From positions 1 through 64,000 of the forward strand of contig BSBK01006742.1 in the NCBI GenBank assembly GCA_027943335.1: DNA of 64,000 bases. The letters are read 5' to 3'. Source of the stretch: Chamaecyparis obtusa. Taxonomy: Eukaryota; Streptophyta; Pinopsida; Cupressales; Cupressaceae. The translations under genes were made by a program, and so were the position numbers. The notes beneath the pieces are model-generated. The model searched no databases, had not been told where the DNA came from, and saw only the letters and a list, made by a program, of their open reading frames with translations. Below are positions 36,701 to 49,400 of the stretch, piece after piece; positions within the stretch are counted from its first letter, which is position 1, and each line of letters opens with the position of its first letter.

Positions 36701-37575
36701 TTTAGGAAGGTATGTTGTTTAAAGGTATTCAGTTGTGTATACTGAGAGGAGTGATGAGATCTAATCTGATAAAGGAGAAACATAGTAGTAGTCTGGCTGG
36801 ACATTTTGGCATTGATAAAACATGGAATTTTCTTAAGGAGAAGTACTATTGGCCGCAGTTGTATAGAGATGTTCAAAAATTTGTGAAATGTTGTGGAATT
36901 TGCCAAGTTGTAAAAGGATTAAGTTGGAATACTAGATTGTATACATTGATTGTTGTTCCTAAGAAACCTTGGATTGACATCAGTATGGACTTTGTTCTTA
37001 GCTTAGCGAAGATAGTAAGAGGTAATGATTGAATATTTTTTGTTGTGGATAGATTTTCTAAGATGACACATTTTATACCATGTAGAAATACATTAGATGT
37101 AGTACATGTAGTAGATCTTTTCTTTAAGGAAATTTTCAGATTGCATGGATTATTGAGAAGTATTATCTCTGACCAAGATAGTAAATTTGTTGGATACTTT
37201 TGTAAAGCACTTTGGAAGAAATTTGACACTGAGTAAAAATATAGTTCTACATTTCACCCACAAACCAAGGGATAGACTAAAGTTGTGAATAGAAGTTTGG
37301 TAAATCTTTTGAGATGTTTAGTTGGAGACACACTGAGTAATTGGGATTCTGTGTTGGCACAAGAAGAATTTGCATAAAATAATTAAATGAATAGGAGTAC
37401 TAGAAAGACATCATTTGAGATTGTGAATGGCACACAACCAAAAGTGATATCTAATTAGAGGGACATTGCTGATGAGAATAAGAGAAGTGCTGAAGGAGTA
37501 AAGTTTGTTGAGTACATGAAAACATTGCATGAAGATGTGAAGTTGAAGTTGGAAGACAATTCATGGATTTCATAG
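33739..37575 (+). pseudogene. gag-pol: gag-pro-pol polyprotein of element D (broken)
   Basis: A frame from ATG 33739 carries gag (capsid with LWWEHLQLDRKRKGKDKI, then an Arg/Gly-rich stretch), a zinc knuckle CYNCGEEGHISFEC (34495-34536), and protease (IIDSASLENL; DSA in place of the usual DSG/DTG). RT follows with CTDSRVINKI, LKSGYHHIKI and catalytic YLDD (about 35770), then RNase H (about 36200), an integrase zinc region near 36790-36900, and a catalytic core to about 37500. Stops include TGA at 33850, 34075, 34420, 34486 and 35749, and TAG at 34900. Frameshifts lie near 35920 and between 36390 and 36500. It appears to have encoded a single polyprotein. It cannot now be made. Confidence 0.88.
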
Positions 37576-37648
37576 TCTGAGTTGGATGCAGCTTAGACTA
37601 GACCTACCAAATGATTCGAAGAATCATTTCAAAATAACCCCACGTGTT

Positions 37649-38309
37649 TGATGCAGGAGCATCTTGGGTCCTTGGCAATCCTATGTCACCAAAAACAATT
37701 TGAAGTTTGTCTATGTTACTCGGTTCCTGCTTTGATCAAGTTAGTTGGTTTCCTTTGGTTACCGAGTGTGATTGGTTATCTCCTAGGCAGTCGATTATTT
37801 CACTGGCGCTCAGCATTGCCTCTCTGCTGCTCGGTTATCTTTCTTACCGATAGGTTTAGTTTTGTTTCCTGTTGTCACTGACTTATGCATTTATATTGGA
37901 TCATATTTAATGTTGGAATTTATCATTGGGAAGCATGTGGTCCTAGATTTGACCATTTATTCCATTGATTGTGGATCTGGAGGCCAACTTAGCTCGATAT
38001 CTTCTTGTATAAATGTAGATGTTTGGTTGTATATTAGGGAGTGGTTTTGATAGAACATAGCAGACATTATATTGGAGATTTGTAATAGATGCTCACATGT
38101 TTGAGGACTTCTAAAATTCATTGCAATATCAGGTCGTAACCGGGAAGGCCTTACAGCCTGGCATGTATGGTTCTAATTGATGATAATATATCAAAGTTTC
38201 TGCATTCCCTCTCTCACTGTGTTGTTTGTTGCTTCCGCATGTGTTGAGCAGGCTTGGATCATCAGGGTGTGCCATTATTTGGCCCCTCTTGCATCCTTGC
38301 CTTGTGTCA
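37649..38309 (+). repeat. 3' LTR of element D
   Basis: 661 bp, tgatgcagga ... cttgtgtca, clearly paired with 32767-33438. Followed by TSD aaagc. Confidence 0.92.
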
Positions 38310-41300
38310 AAAGCTAAGGAATCCTCAATAGAAATAAAATGAATATGTGCCTTAGAAAGAAAGTCTTGAAGAGTTATCAAGTTCAAGTGCATAGACACGA
38401 GATTAACCCAATTCTATTTTAAAATATTGTCCTCCATATTTTAGCCAAATCTCTTAATACACATTTCCTTATAATAAACAACATATTGGAAAAAGGCTAG
38501 TCAATAGTCACCAATCCACCAGTCATCACAAAATTGGATCTTCCACCCATCACCCAAGGACCATCTAATACAACAAGCAATAATTATTTTTTTCTTTGAA
38601 ATAAACTTCCATAGTACTAAATATGAGTTAAATATCCATTTTCACAAAAAGCATTACTAAAATAATTATATTTAGATAACTATTTTCTTTGAGCAATATT
38701 CATCCGTTCATTCTCCTTCTTAAAGTACCTCAAAAGTTATTTCACCCAAGGAGCTCTATTAAACTCCCTTGTTTTTCTAAATACTGAACCACCAAGGTGT
38801 TTACAAGAAAACACATAATCCCATTGTATCAAATGAAGTTTATTTTTATATTTTAAGTTGGTCCATAAGAATTTAATCTACATTTTTTTCTTTTTTCACT
38901 AAAATTTTCTTGGAGACATTAAACAAGCTCATAAAATATATACGTAAATTCTACAATGAAGCCTTAATGAATTGAATTATCCCATCTTGGCTTAAAACAT
39001 AACCTTTCCAAACAAAATAATTTAATTGGAATTTCCCAATAAGGGAAGACAAAAATAAACATGGAACTAAATTTGGGAAAAGGAGATCAAGCCCCAAATG
39101 AGTAGAGGTAATATTTACAATACAAAATCTTAGAAGAAATTTTATGTTCTCTCTTGAATGTGCTATATTTAGGAAAATTCAAGAGATTTTAGGAAAAGTC
39201 ATATTCTTCCTTGAGGCCCTCTCATAACCTTAACATCTCTAATACTCTTATTCTTCAAAATTGAACCCTCTTCCATAAGGATATTATCATCAATGACTTT
39301 TTTATGAGATAAAACTAAATTAGACGAAGACAAATGAAGTACTTTCAATATTAAATCCTTACTTATTTCTTAAAAACTATTTTGAAAGTGTTATCCATCA
39401 AATTAAAATACAATAGAGAAATAAGATCTCCTTGCCTAATTTCATGAGAGATAGAGAAAAATCGCATAAAGGAACTATTTATAATGATAGAATATTTAGT
39501 AGTAGAGATGAATTGAAAGATAAACTAAACAAAGACATCATTAAAGCCAAAGCCTTTTAGAGATCTCAAAATGAACCACTAATCAACCCTAACATAAAAT
39601 TTAATGAGATATAGTTTAAGTAGAAAAACAACTTTCTTGTTCATAATAAATGAGAGGATATTCTCATGGATAGCCAAAATAGCCTCTTGAATATGGCACT
39701 CAATAAGAAAACCATTATGCTAAATTAAAATCAACCTAGGAATAATCTATTTTAAAAGGATAACCAAGATCTTTCAGAAGTTATTTTAAAGTGAATTACA
39801 TTTACTAATAGGATGAAAATATTGAAAGGAGTTAGCTCTTACGCTATTTGGAATAAGAATTATAAAAGTTTTATTTAATTTTTTAATTAAATATCTTTAT
39901 TCAAAAAAATATTTAGCAATACCAATAACATCATTAGCTAATATATTCCAATAAGTCTTCAAGAATAAAAATAGAATGTCATGTGCACCTAGGACCTTGT
40001 TACCAAAAAATTAAAAATAGCATCATGAACCTCATTTCTCATTAGGATTCTTGTAAAGAAAAATACATGTCCTTAGTTACTAAATCTAGAATAACAAAGT
40101 TTAACTCTTTCTAAAATGAAGTACACAGAGGATAATAAGTCGATTGTAGGGAAGATAAGTAATCTATGGTTTCTTGCATAATATCATCATCTTTATAAAA
40201 ATCATCCAATTATACTTAATACTATGGATTCTATTTTTTTCCCCTATGTTTAAAAATGGGCATATTAAAAAACTCGATGTTGCAATTTCCACTTTATTTA
40301 GCTAGATAACACAATATCTTTGGGTCAAAAAATCATCTTCCATTGAAACAATGTCATGGAGATTTATAAGGAGAGTAATCTCCTTAAATCAATATTTTGG
40401 AGATCCCCTCATCTTAGATTTGGGCTTGGACATCATCTAGCTCAGACTTTAGCTAATGTTTGTATTAAAAATATTGTGAAATATATACTTTCTCCATTTC
40501 AATACTTTATCTTTAACTACCTCTAACTTCTTCACAACCCTATATATAGTAGTGCCAAAAATAGTTGTAGCCCACAAATCCTCAATCTGGTCCTTAATAA
40601 TAGAATTTAGATTCTATTTTGTTCAAATTTAAAAGGGAATTTATTTTGATAACATCTATCTATTCTGAAAAATATGCAGAAATTATCAGAGTTCGTATGA
40701 GTGAAAGTAGAAATTTTGCATGCAACCAAACTTAATCAACGTGAGGACATCAAAGATTTATCAAGTTTCACTTGGATGATGCCAAACCCACTATGTCTTT
40801 AGAGTATGTATACTAAGCTCCATTAGTGTCCATATCCATCAACCTAGGTGAATTTATCAAAGATAATAAATATTAATTACTATCACCAGTAATAGGAGTC
40901 CCACCCTTCATCTAAGAACAATAGATAGGGGTTTTGAAGTACCTCATTAAGCTAGACAATGAACCCCTAAGATTTCTCCACCAACCTTGTTTGGAGCATA
41001 AAAATTTCATACCACCCAAATAGATCGATCATTAAATTATTTAAATTTAGTAGCAATATAATTGGTACAAGAAAAAGATTTAGTACATATGAGAAATCAC
41101 ATATTCTAAACTATCACTCTACCCCTCAAAGCCCCATTTAAATCATGAAAGTGAACACCAGGATCTTTAAAATATGATAAATTCAATCCAATAAGCTTAT
41201 CCTTTAACATTTTCATTTTGTCGACAAAAAAAACATCTAGTTTATGATCTCTGATCAAATTAGATAGGGTTCCATTCTTTTGGGGGTAATTAATGCCCCC

Positions 41301-41780
41301 TATATTGCTAGAAAGGATTTTTATATAAAACAACAAGGAGATCAAAATAGGCCCATTTTTGGAAGTATCCACCGCAATTCATTAATAAATTTATAATTAA
41401 TTTGTTTATAATAGTTTTAAATAGACATTTTCCTACCTGTAATCTATGAACCACCAGCACCATCTACCTTCATCATATTCTTATTTTTTATAAAAAATCT
41501 TAAAAGAGTACTCATATGCCTAGATATATCTTTCAAATAAGTAGAGAGAGTTTTATCCTCAATAGATTCATCAAATCCTTGTATCTACACATCATCTAAG
41601 GGTTGCTCCAATAGTAATTCCCTTCATCAAAAGAATGATGCACTTTAGACATAGGGGATGATGCCATCTTAGCAACATTGGGCCCTAAATCTTCTCTCTT
41701 GATTCTTGAAATTTTGACAAATACTTTTGTCTTCAACAGAAAAGGGTCCATCAAACTATTATAAACATACAAAGTAGGGA
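38310..41780 (-). pseudogene. LINE piece 2: ORF2 endonuclease and reverse transcriptase (degenerate)
   Basis: On the minus strand ORF2 begins near 41330 with an AP-endonuclease start (NIGGINYPQKNGTLSNLIRD, then LDVFFV). Further on (about 39760 to 39420) lies a non-LTR RT with FLIECHIQEAILAIHENI, KKVVFLLKLYLIKFYVRVD, LKGFGFND and IRQGDLISLLYF. These match the L1-type pattern of a Q..IL..HE helix, the LK.D.SKAYDRVDW box and QGDPLSP. At about 38800-38870 the C-terminal region reads KLHLIQWDYVFSCKHLGG. There are many stops. The piece ends at the D insertion (38310) and at the E insertion (41780); ORF1 lies beyond E. Confidence 0.75.
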
Positions 41781-42834
41781 TGATGCAGGAGAATCTCAGG
41801 CTTTGAGCAATCTTGCATCAACCAAAAATATTTCCTATTTTTAGTTGTTTGCATTATAATTTTTTTATTTTTTGGTTTCATGGTGTGTGAAGTTTTCATG
41901 ATGTTGAGGAGCTATTTTGGAACCTTCTCCTATGATCTCATAAGGATTTGATGGACCGTTTCAAAGTTGGAGCTATTTTACTGGCTGTTAGAGTCGTATT
42001 TTCTTGCAGTTTTGGTGCTGATTGTACAACCTGGCGTTGTTGATCCTTAATGAATCAGCCTTTACACTCTTAGGTAATTCAGGAGGACCTAAAATAATAT
42101 CTTTTTCAAAGAGTTCAAATCCTAATTCATTCTGAGTCAAAAGTTATGACCATTTTTTTCAAGGACCTACTTTCAGCCAGTTTACACGCAAAACATGGAG
42201 TGTTTCTTCTTGCGCAGTTCTGTGTGATGAGATGGGGCCTTGAGAAGTTAGGGGAATGTTATTGGGTCATGTGTGGACCTAATTGTAAATGCTCATTAAG
42301 TTTTGATCATTCTTTCATTATTTTTGGTTTACTCTTCCAGACTATACCTATATTGTAAATAAATGCCTAACTGGCTGACTTGTGGCTTAGCTGGCTATAT
42401 ATTGAGAGCTTGGGTAGATATTTAGGGATATGATGGTAGATTGGTAGTAGAATGAGAGTATAATCATAATTGGATCCTATGATATATTTTAGATCAGATG
42501 TTTTATCTGATATTTTAATAGCAAAGCTAGTGGTTTGCATAGTTGGAAACAAGGAGATTTCTTGGAGGCTTGTGAGCTCAAGTTTAGATTTGACTTTTGT
42601 GTTTCCATCAGTTGTAGGTGTGTTTTAGAGATAAAATAGCTAGGATATTGTTGAGATACTTTTTATTTTCATTGTATAAGGCTGAAACCTGAAAGTCCTT
42701 TCTGCTAGGCATGTTGACTGAAATTATGTTTTGAAGCATTAGACTATTGAATTCCACTGTGCTTGTTGTTTTTATAATTGGCAGTGTAGGTCTGGACCAT
42801 CCATTATTGGATCCTCAATCCCTGCTTTGCGTCA
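41781..42834 (+). repeat. 5' LTR of element E
   Basis: 1054 bp, tgatgcagga ... tttgcgtca, collinear with 57496-58548. Confidence 0.92.
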
Positions 42835-42836
42835 AG

Positions 42837-42849
42837 TGGTATTAGAGCT
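42837..42849 (+). other. Primer-binding site of element E
   Basis: tggtattagagct, one base off the tRNA-iMet complement, two bases after the LTR end. Confidence 0.85.
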
Positions 42850-42916
42850 TGAAGATCTTGAGTGTGTGGAAAAAGCACCGAGGTGAGGTAGTTTTCACCA
42901 TGACCTTGGATTGAAG

Positions 42917-44632
42917 ATGCCTCTGAGGAGAGCTCGTGAGATCACAAAGGAAGAACCTGCTGGAGAATTCAATCTTGATGATTTCAGGGCTTTGCAGAAA
43001 CAAGTCCAAGATCTGCAAGAGGAATTGAGAAAGATGTCTATCTGGAAAGATGATAGTGATGAGTGTGAGGAAGATTAATTTGAAGAAGCTATAGAAGAAG
43101 TTAGAGATCCAGAAGAAATTAGAATCCTGAAGGCTATGTCTAGAATTGGAAAAAGACCTAAGATTGGAGTTTCTACATTTGCTGGAAGCCTTAGGCTAGA
43201 AGAGTTGATTGATTGAATTAATGAGATAGATGAGTACTTTGAGTATGAATAAATAGAAGATCCTGATAGAGTTTGATTTTCAAAGACTAAGTTGAAGGGT
43301 CATGCGAATATCTGATGGAGATAAGTTCAATTGGAAAGAAGTAGAAGAGGAAAAGAAAAGATCACTAAATGGAACTGAATGGTTGACAAGTTGAAAAAGC
43401 AATTCATTCCAATGGATTATGAATTAGAGATGTTTAAGAAGATGTAAGCCTTGAAACAAACTAACAAATCAGTACAGGAGTATATTGAGGAGTTTTACAG
43501 AATCCTAATTAGGACTGGTCATTCTGAAGCTGATAAAGAGAAGTTTGCTAGGTATGTTTATGGCTTGAGACCTATTATTCAAGAAGAGTTACTTACTGTT
43601 CAAATGAAAACTATAGGATATTCTTATCAGATGACATTTAAGATTGAGGAGAAGCTAAACAAGAGGTTTGAAGGAAGAAAAAATAATAGGAACTGAGGTG
43701 GTAAGACTAATGAAACAATTGCTGGAGGTAATGTGGTAGAGAATCCTAAGAAGACTGATGTAGGATCAGATAGTGGTCAGGCCACTAAGAAATTCAATAA
43801 TAGACAGAGAGGAAGATGGAAAAATGAGTTCACTGGTACTTGTTATCAATGTGGTGAACAAGGTCATAGGAGCTTCCAATGTCCTAAAAAAAGAGTTGCA
43901 TTAATTGTTGAAGAAAACATTGAGAATGTTGCAGAATAAGGTGAATTCCTTCTCACTAGGAGGTTGGCTATATGTATCCAAGAACCAGTACAAAGAAGAA
44001 ATTTGTTCAGAACCAGATGTAAGTGTAAGAATAAGGTATGTACTATCATAGTTGATGGTGGTAGTTCTGAGAACTTTGTTTCAGAAGAGATGGTTAGTAA
44101 ATTGAATTTGGAAAGAAGGAAACATCCTAATCCTTGTTAGATTAGTTGGATACAAGATGTGTCTAAGGTTAGGATTGAAGTGAAATGCTTGGTAAATTTT
44201 TAGACTGGATCTTATCTTGATGAAATATTATGTGATGTATTGCCTATGGATTCTTGTCATCTATTGCTCAAGAGACCTTGGCAATTTGATAAACATGTTA
44301 TGTTTGATGGTCACGCAAATACATATGTGGTAATGCATGGTGGATCCATGCATAAGTTATTACCCTTGCGGGAAGTTGGAGCTAAGGGATGTGGAGTTAT
44401 TAGCTGTTGTCCTTATGAAAAACATCAGGAGTAGAGATTTGATGAACTTATTCATGTAGATGAAAGGAAGCTAAGTTTGAAAGAGAATGACATAGTTGAG
44501 GAATTTATAGGGATTAAGAGGGAGATGGAATTTCTGACAAAGATAATACAACAAATGATGGCACTAGTGATAGAGAGGACTGCATATGATGTTGAGCTGA
44601 TTAGTAAGTCTAGAGAAGATGTGATTCACTAA
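42917..44632 (+). pseudogene. gag: gag-protease gene of element E with unfamiliar C-terminal tail
   Basis: One frame from ATG 42917 (MPLRRAREITKEEP) to TAA near 44630, with in-frame stops. The order is an N-terminal helix (FRALQKQVQDLQEELRKM), capsid (SVQEYIEEFYRILIRTGH around 43470), and zinc knuckle CYQCGEQGHRSFQC (about 43840-43880). Protease follows with IIVDGGSSENFV (about 44050; DGG where DSG/DTG is usual) and LLLKRPWQFDKH. In F the frame then enters RT. Here it instead gives about 65 codons of a charged, leucine-rich helical tail (KENDIVEEFIGIKREMEFL, then QQMMALVIERTAYDVELI). Most stops are TGA or TAG where W, Q or R is expected. There is no RT, RNase H or integrase. Confidence 0.8.
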
Positions 44633-44789
44633 AGTGATGGTGTAATAAAAAAGTGGGAAAGATAGTTAGAATCAGAATCTGTCAATAGCAAAAATGAAAG
44701 ATGAGAAAGGTGCAGGACAAGCTGATTTGCTGAGTGTGACAATGAATAAAGTAAAGACAACATGGAATGAAGGACAAGAGGAGATATGG

Positions 44790-45515
44790 TGATGAAGGGT
44801 TCTCCCCTTAATACCACAAACACAATAAAAATAGAGAAACAACAACAATATGCAAGAACATAAAATTGGCTTCTTATTATCTCCACAAATGTGGAATTAC
44901 AAACTTTCAGAATTACAATACACAAAGCCACATGGGCATTCCGTTACAATATTCTGTAGGAAAAAGCCTTGAATCAATACCCAGATCTACTACCCAGAAC
45001 TGCCTAGACAACACTACAGGCCTTCTTTATATAGGCAATTTCCACTGCCAAAGAAAGTTCTAGAAATTTAGCCCTTAAGGCTGACTATACATAGAATTAT
45101 TTTATTTTCACAATTTTTAGAATAGGGTTGGCTCAAAAGAAATACAAAATATTCTTTTAGGTAGCCCAACTTCCAGAGGCCATGACTTTTTAACCGTAGC
45201 TCTTTTTTTTCTATTGTAACCACTCTTCGGAAATGTCATGATGAGATCTATAGTGCCTAACATGCGCTAGCACTAGTCAGCTAGGGGTCGATCATGATCC
45301 AGAGCCTCTAAGGCCTTCAAAATTGACCCGAAAGATTTCAAACTCAAAAACCTCAATAACTTAACCAATACTAATGATATGGCAATGAAACTCAACTGGT
45401 AGGTTGAAATGACTAGGATGAACCTCCAACTATGAAATCAAAACATTCTGAAAGCATATGACCAACTTACTAAAAGTAGTAAGTTTCCATAAATAGCAGC
45501 TCTGCACAAGATAGC
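44790..45515 (-). repeat. 3' LTR of F1, distal part
   Basis: Plus strand tgatgaaggg ... cacaagatagc, broken at the F2 insertion. Its missing end is at 51883-51956. Confidence 0.9.
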
Positions 45516-46372
45516 TAATGAAGGGTGCTCCCCTTAATACCACAAACACATAACAGAAATAGAGAAACAACAACAATATGCAAGAACAGAAATTGGCTTC
45601 TTATTATCTCCACAAATGTGGAATTACAAACTTTCAGAATTACAATATGCAAAGCCACATGGGCATTCCCATACAATATTCTATAAGACAAAGCCTCGAA
45701 TCAATACCCAGATCTACTACCCAGAACTATTCTGAACTGCCTAAGACAATAATACAGCCTTCCTTATATAGGCAATTTTCCACTGCCTGGAAGGTTCCAT
45801 AATTTTAGCCAATAAGGCCGACCAAACTTAGAATTATTTTATTTTACATTTTATTACATCATAGTCAGCTCAAGATAACCTTTGAAACCCGAACATAAAT
45901 TTTGAAGAAAATTATTTTTCGCCATTTCAGGTGGCCCAACTTTCGAAGACCATAAGTCATCACTAGTTGACCCGATCGGCTATTATAACCCCATTTCGGA
46001 AATGCCACGAAGCGCTCTACAGGCTTGACCAGTGCAAGCGCCTGTCACTCAAATTTTTGACCTCATCTGGGGCCTCTAAAGCTTTCAAAACTGAGTTCAA
46101 AGTTTTTGTACCCTGCTGCCAATACTGAAAATCTTCAATATCTTCCAATATACACTTGATCTGGCAATGAAACTTTACTGGTAGACTTATATGACCAAAA
46201 TCAACCTCCAAGAAAGAAATTAGATCATTCTGAGCACATACAAAAAAATTACCAAAAATAGTAACTTTCCATAAATAGCAGCTCTGCACAAAATAGCCCT
46301 TATTGAATACAAAAACATAAATATTTTTGGGTGATGCAAGATTGCTCTTACACCCAGGATGCTCCTACATCA
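45516..46372 (-). repeat. 3' LTR of F2
   Basis: 857 bp. Minus-strand start tgatgtaggagcatcctg; outer plus-strand end taatgaaggg, with one base changed from the tgatga of other copies. Confidence 0.94.
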
Positions 46373-46429
46373 GACACCCAGGGTAATTTGAGAAGTGACC
46401 CTGTCACGACTCAGGTGTGCAGAGGAAAG

Positions 46430-49400
46430 CCAAGACGGCTAACCTCCTCCTTTGTCAGCCATGATGAATCTTCAACAGGTCATCCTTTCCACTTGACCAG
46501 ATATTCTTCATATGTCCTGTTCCTTGTGCTTCTGCCAACATGACTGTCTAGTATATCTTCGATCTCCTTAGTGTCTGAACTAGTTGCTGGAATACTCCAC
46601 TGTGCTGCTGTGATCCCATCTTCAACACCTCCTTCATGATACTCTGTCAGATCTGAAATGTTAAACACTGGTGAAATATTTAGCTCAGTAGGCAATTCTA
46701 CCTCATATGCGTTTCCTAAATCATGTTTCTTCAGTATCCTACATGGTCCAAACTTCTTCATTTTCAGCTTGTTATATGTACCAACTGAAAACTGCTCCTT
46801 CCGCAAATGAACCATGACTTCATCACCAACCTGAAATTTCTTATACCTCCTTTTCTCATCTTCCTTAGCCTTATACTGTGCGTTCATCTTGGTAATATGC
46901 TTCCTCACCTCCCCATGGATGTTCTTCAAGTGTTCTGCAAAATCCTCAGCTGAAGCACTATTTATTTCTCTTTTATCTATCTTCCTCAATTCAGATGCAT
47001 TTCTTGGACTACTTCCATATACAATCTGGAATGGTGATTTACCAGTGCTCCTATTGACAGAATTATTGTATGCAAATTCTGCCTGCGGTAAAATCAAATC
47101 ACATCCTGTTGGCTTATCTCCAACCAAACATCTCAGCAAATTTCCTAAACTTCTATTCACCACCTCTGTCTATCCATCAGTCTATGGATGATGTGATGAA
47201 CTGAACTTCAAATTTGTCTTCAACTTCTTCCACAATGTACACCAGAAATATCCAACAAAGTTAGTGTCCCGATCTGAAACTATGGTCTTTGGCAAACCAT
47301 GAAGTCTCACTACTTCTCTGAAAAACAATTCTGCTACATGAACAGCATCATTAGTCTTCTTGCAGGGAATAAAATGTGTCATCTTTGAAAATCTGTCAAC
47401 TACCACAAAAATTGAATCGTGTCCCCACTGTGTCCTCGGTAAACCAAGAACAAAGTCCATGCTGATATCCTCCCAAGGTTTCTCTGGTATAGGTAATGGC
47501 TGATACAACCCTGTATTTTGCTTCACTCCTTTCGCCATCTGACATACTCTGCAACTTTGTACAAACTTCTTCACATCTTGCTGCAACTGTGGCCAATAAT
47601 AATTCTCACCAACCAAAGCAAGGGTTTTATCACGACCAAAATGTCCAGCCAATCCTCCACTATGCTTCTCCTTGATGAGATTCTCCCTCATAGAACTTCA
47701 TGGAATGCACAACTGACTCCCTCTGAATAGCATATCATCTTGGATGATAAAATCCAGCCATTTCGTCCTGTCTAGAGTAACAGGTTCTGTACAAGCTTTC
47801 CAAGCTTCACCAAAATCAGGATCCTCTGGATACAAATTTTTGAGTTCATTGAACCCAACCACTTCAATCTGCATTTCTATCAGCAATAGTTCCCTTCTGC
47901 TAAGAGCATCTGCAACCCTATTAGACTTTCCACTCCTGTGTTTCAAAACAAATGTATAACTCTACAAAAACTCAACCCATTTCAAATGCCTTTCATTCAA
48001 TTTTCCTTGACTATTCAAATATTGCAAAGCTTGATGATCAGTATACAAAACAAACTCCTTAGGAAGCAGATAATGTCTCCACTTCTTTAATGCCTGAACT
48101 ATAGCATAAAATTCCTGATCATAAACAGAATATTTTCTCTTGGCATCATTTAACTTCTCACTGAAATAAGTAACATGTTTACCTTCTTGGCTCATAACAG
48201 CTCCTATTGTAGTACCACTAGCATCACAATCTACTTGAAACACCTTATTAAAATCTGGAAGTGCTAAAACAGGTTATTCTGTAACTTTTTGTTTCAATAA
48301 TTGAAAACTCTTTTCTACTCCTTTAGTCCACTTAAACTCTTTCCTATCCCCTCTCATTGTTTTAGTCAAGGGTCCACAAATACTGGTAAAATTTCTGATA
48401 AACTTTCTGTAAAAGCTAGCTAGACCATGAAAAGATCTTACCTTAGTAGCACTCCTTGGAGTAGGCCATTCAAGGATAGCCTGTACTTTCTCTGGGTCCA
48501 TTTTTAGACCTTCTGTTGAAACTACAAATCCCAAATACACTAACTCTTTCTTCACAAAAGTGCACTTCTTCAAATTAATCAACAATTTCTCTTCTCTCAA
48601 CTTCTCAAATACCATACGAATATGCATCATATGATCATCCAATGTCTTACTAAAGATCAAAATATCATCTAGGTAAACAATGACAAACTTACTCAAAAAT
48701 TCTTTCAGAACCTCGTTCATGAGCCGCATGAAAGTGCTCGGTGCATTGGTTAGCCCAAAAGGCATGACTAACCACTCATATAGTCCTTCCTTTGTCTTGA
48801 AGGTAGTCTCCCATCCATTTCCTTCTCTGATCCGAATCTGATGATATCCACTTTTCAAATCTATCTTTGAAAAATACACAGCTCCACTCAAACAGTCCAT
48901 AATATCATCCATTCATGGTAATGGAAACCTGTACTTGATTGTGATCTTGTTTATTGCCCTGGAATCTGTACACATCCTCCATTCTCCATTCTTCTTTGGT
49001 GCTAATACTGCTGGTACAACATAGGGACTCAGACTCTCACAGATCAATCCTTTCTGTAACAACTCATGTACTTGTCTGTTCAACTCCTAACTTTCTGCAA
49101 GTGTCATTCTGTGCGCTGCCTTATTCGGAAAACTTGCTCCTAGGATCAAGTCCATTTGATGACTGATCTTCCTAACTGGTGGTATTCCATCAAGCACGTT
49201 ATCGAATACAATCTCCTGAAACTCATTCAACAAATCTGCAACTTCTACAAGAACATCTTCTACTTTCTCTTTACCAGCTTTTGGAATTAAAGCAAAACAT
49301 ACATGCTCATGCCTCATACCATCTAAAAAATTTCTTCCATCAACAAAAGTTATCCTTGCATTACCACATACCTTTTCTTCAGTCTCCTTCAATGGTTTTA

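Larger units (their letters stand above)
32767..38309 (+). mobile_element. Element D: Ty3/gypsy chromovirus-like retrotransposon, degenerate
   Basis: LTRs at 32767-33438 and 37649-38309 start tgatgcaggagcatct. A perfect TSD aaagc flanks the element. A tRNA-iMet-like PBS (tggtatccgagc) follows the 5' LTR. The interior is one gag-pro-pol frame, broken by stops and shifts. Integrase loses its C-terminal part, including any chromodomain, before the 3' LTR. It sits inside the LINE and is related to E and F in LTR start and protein sequence. Confidence 0.93.
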
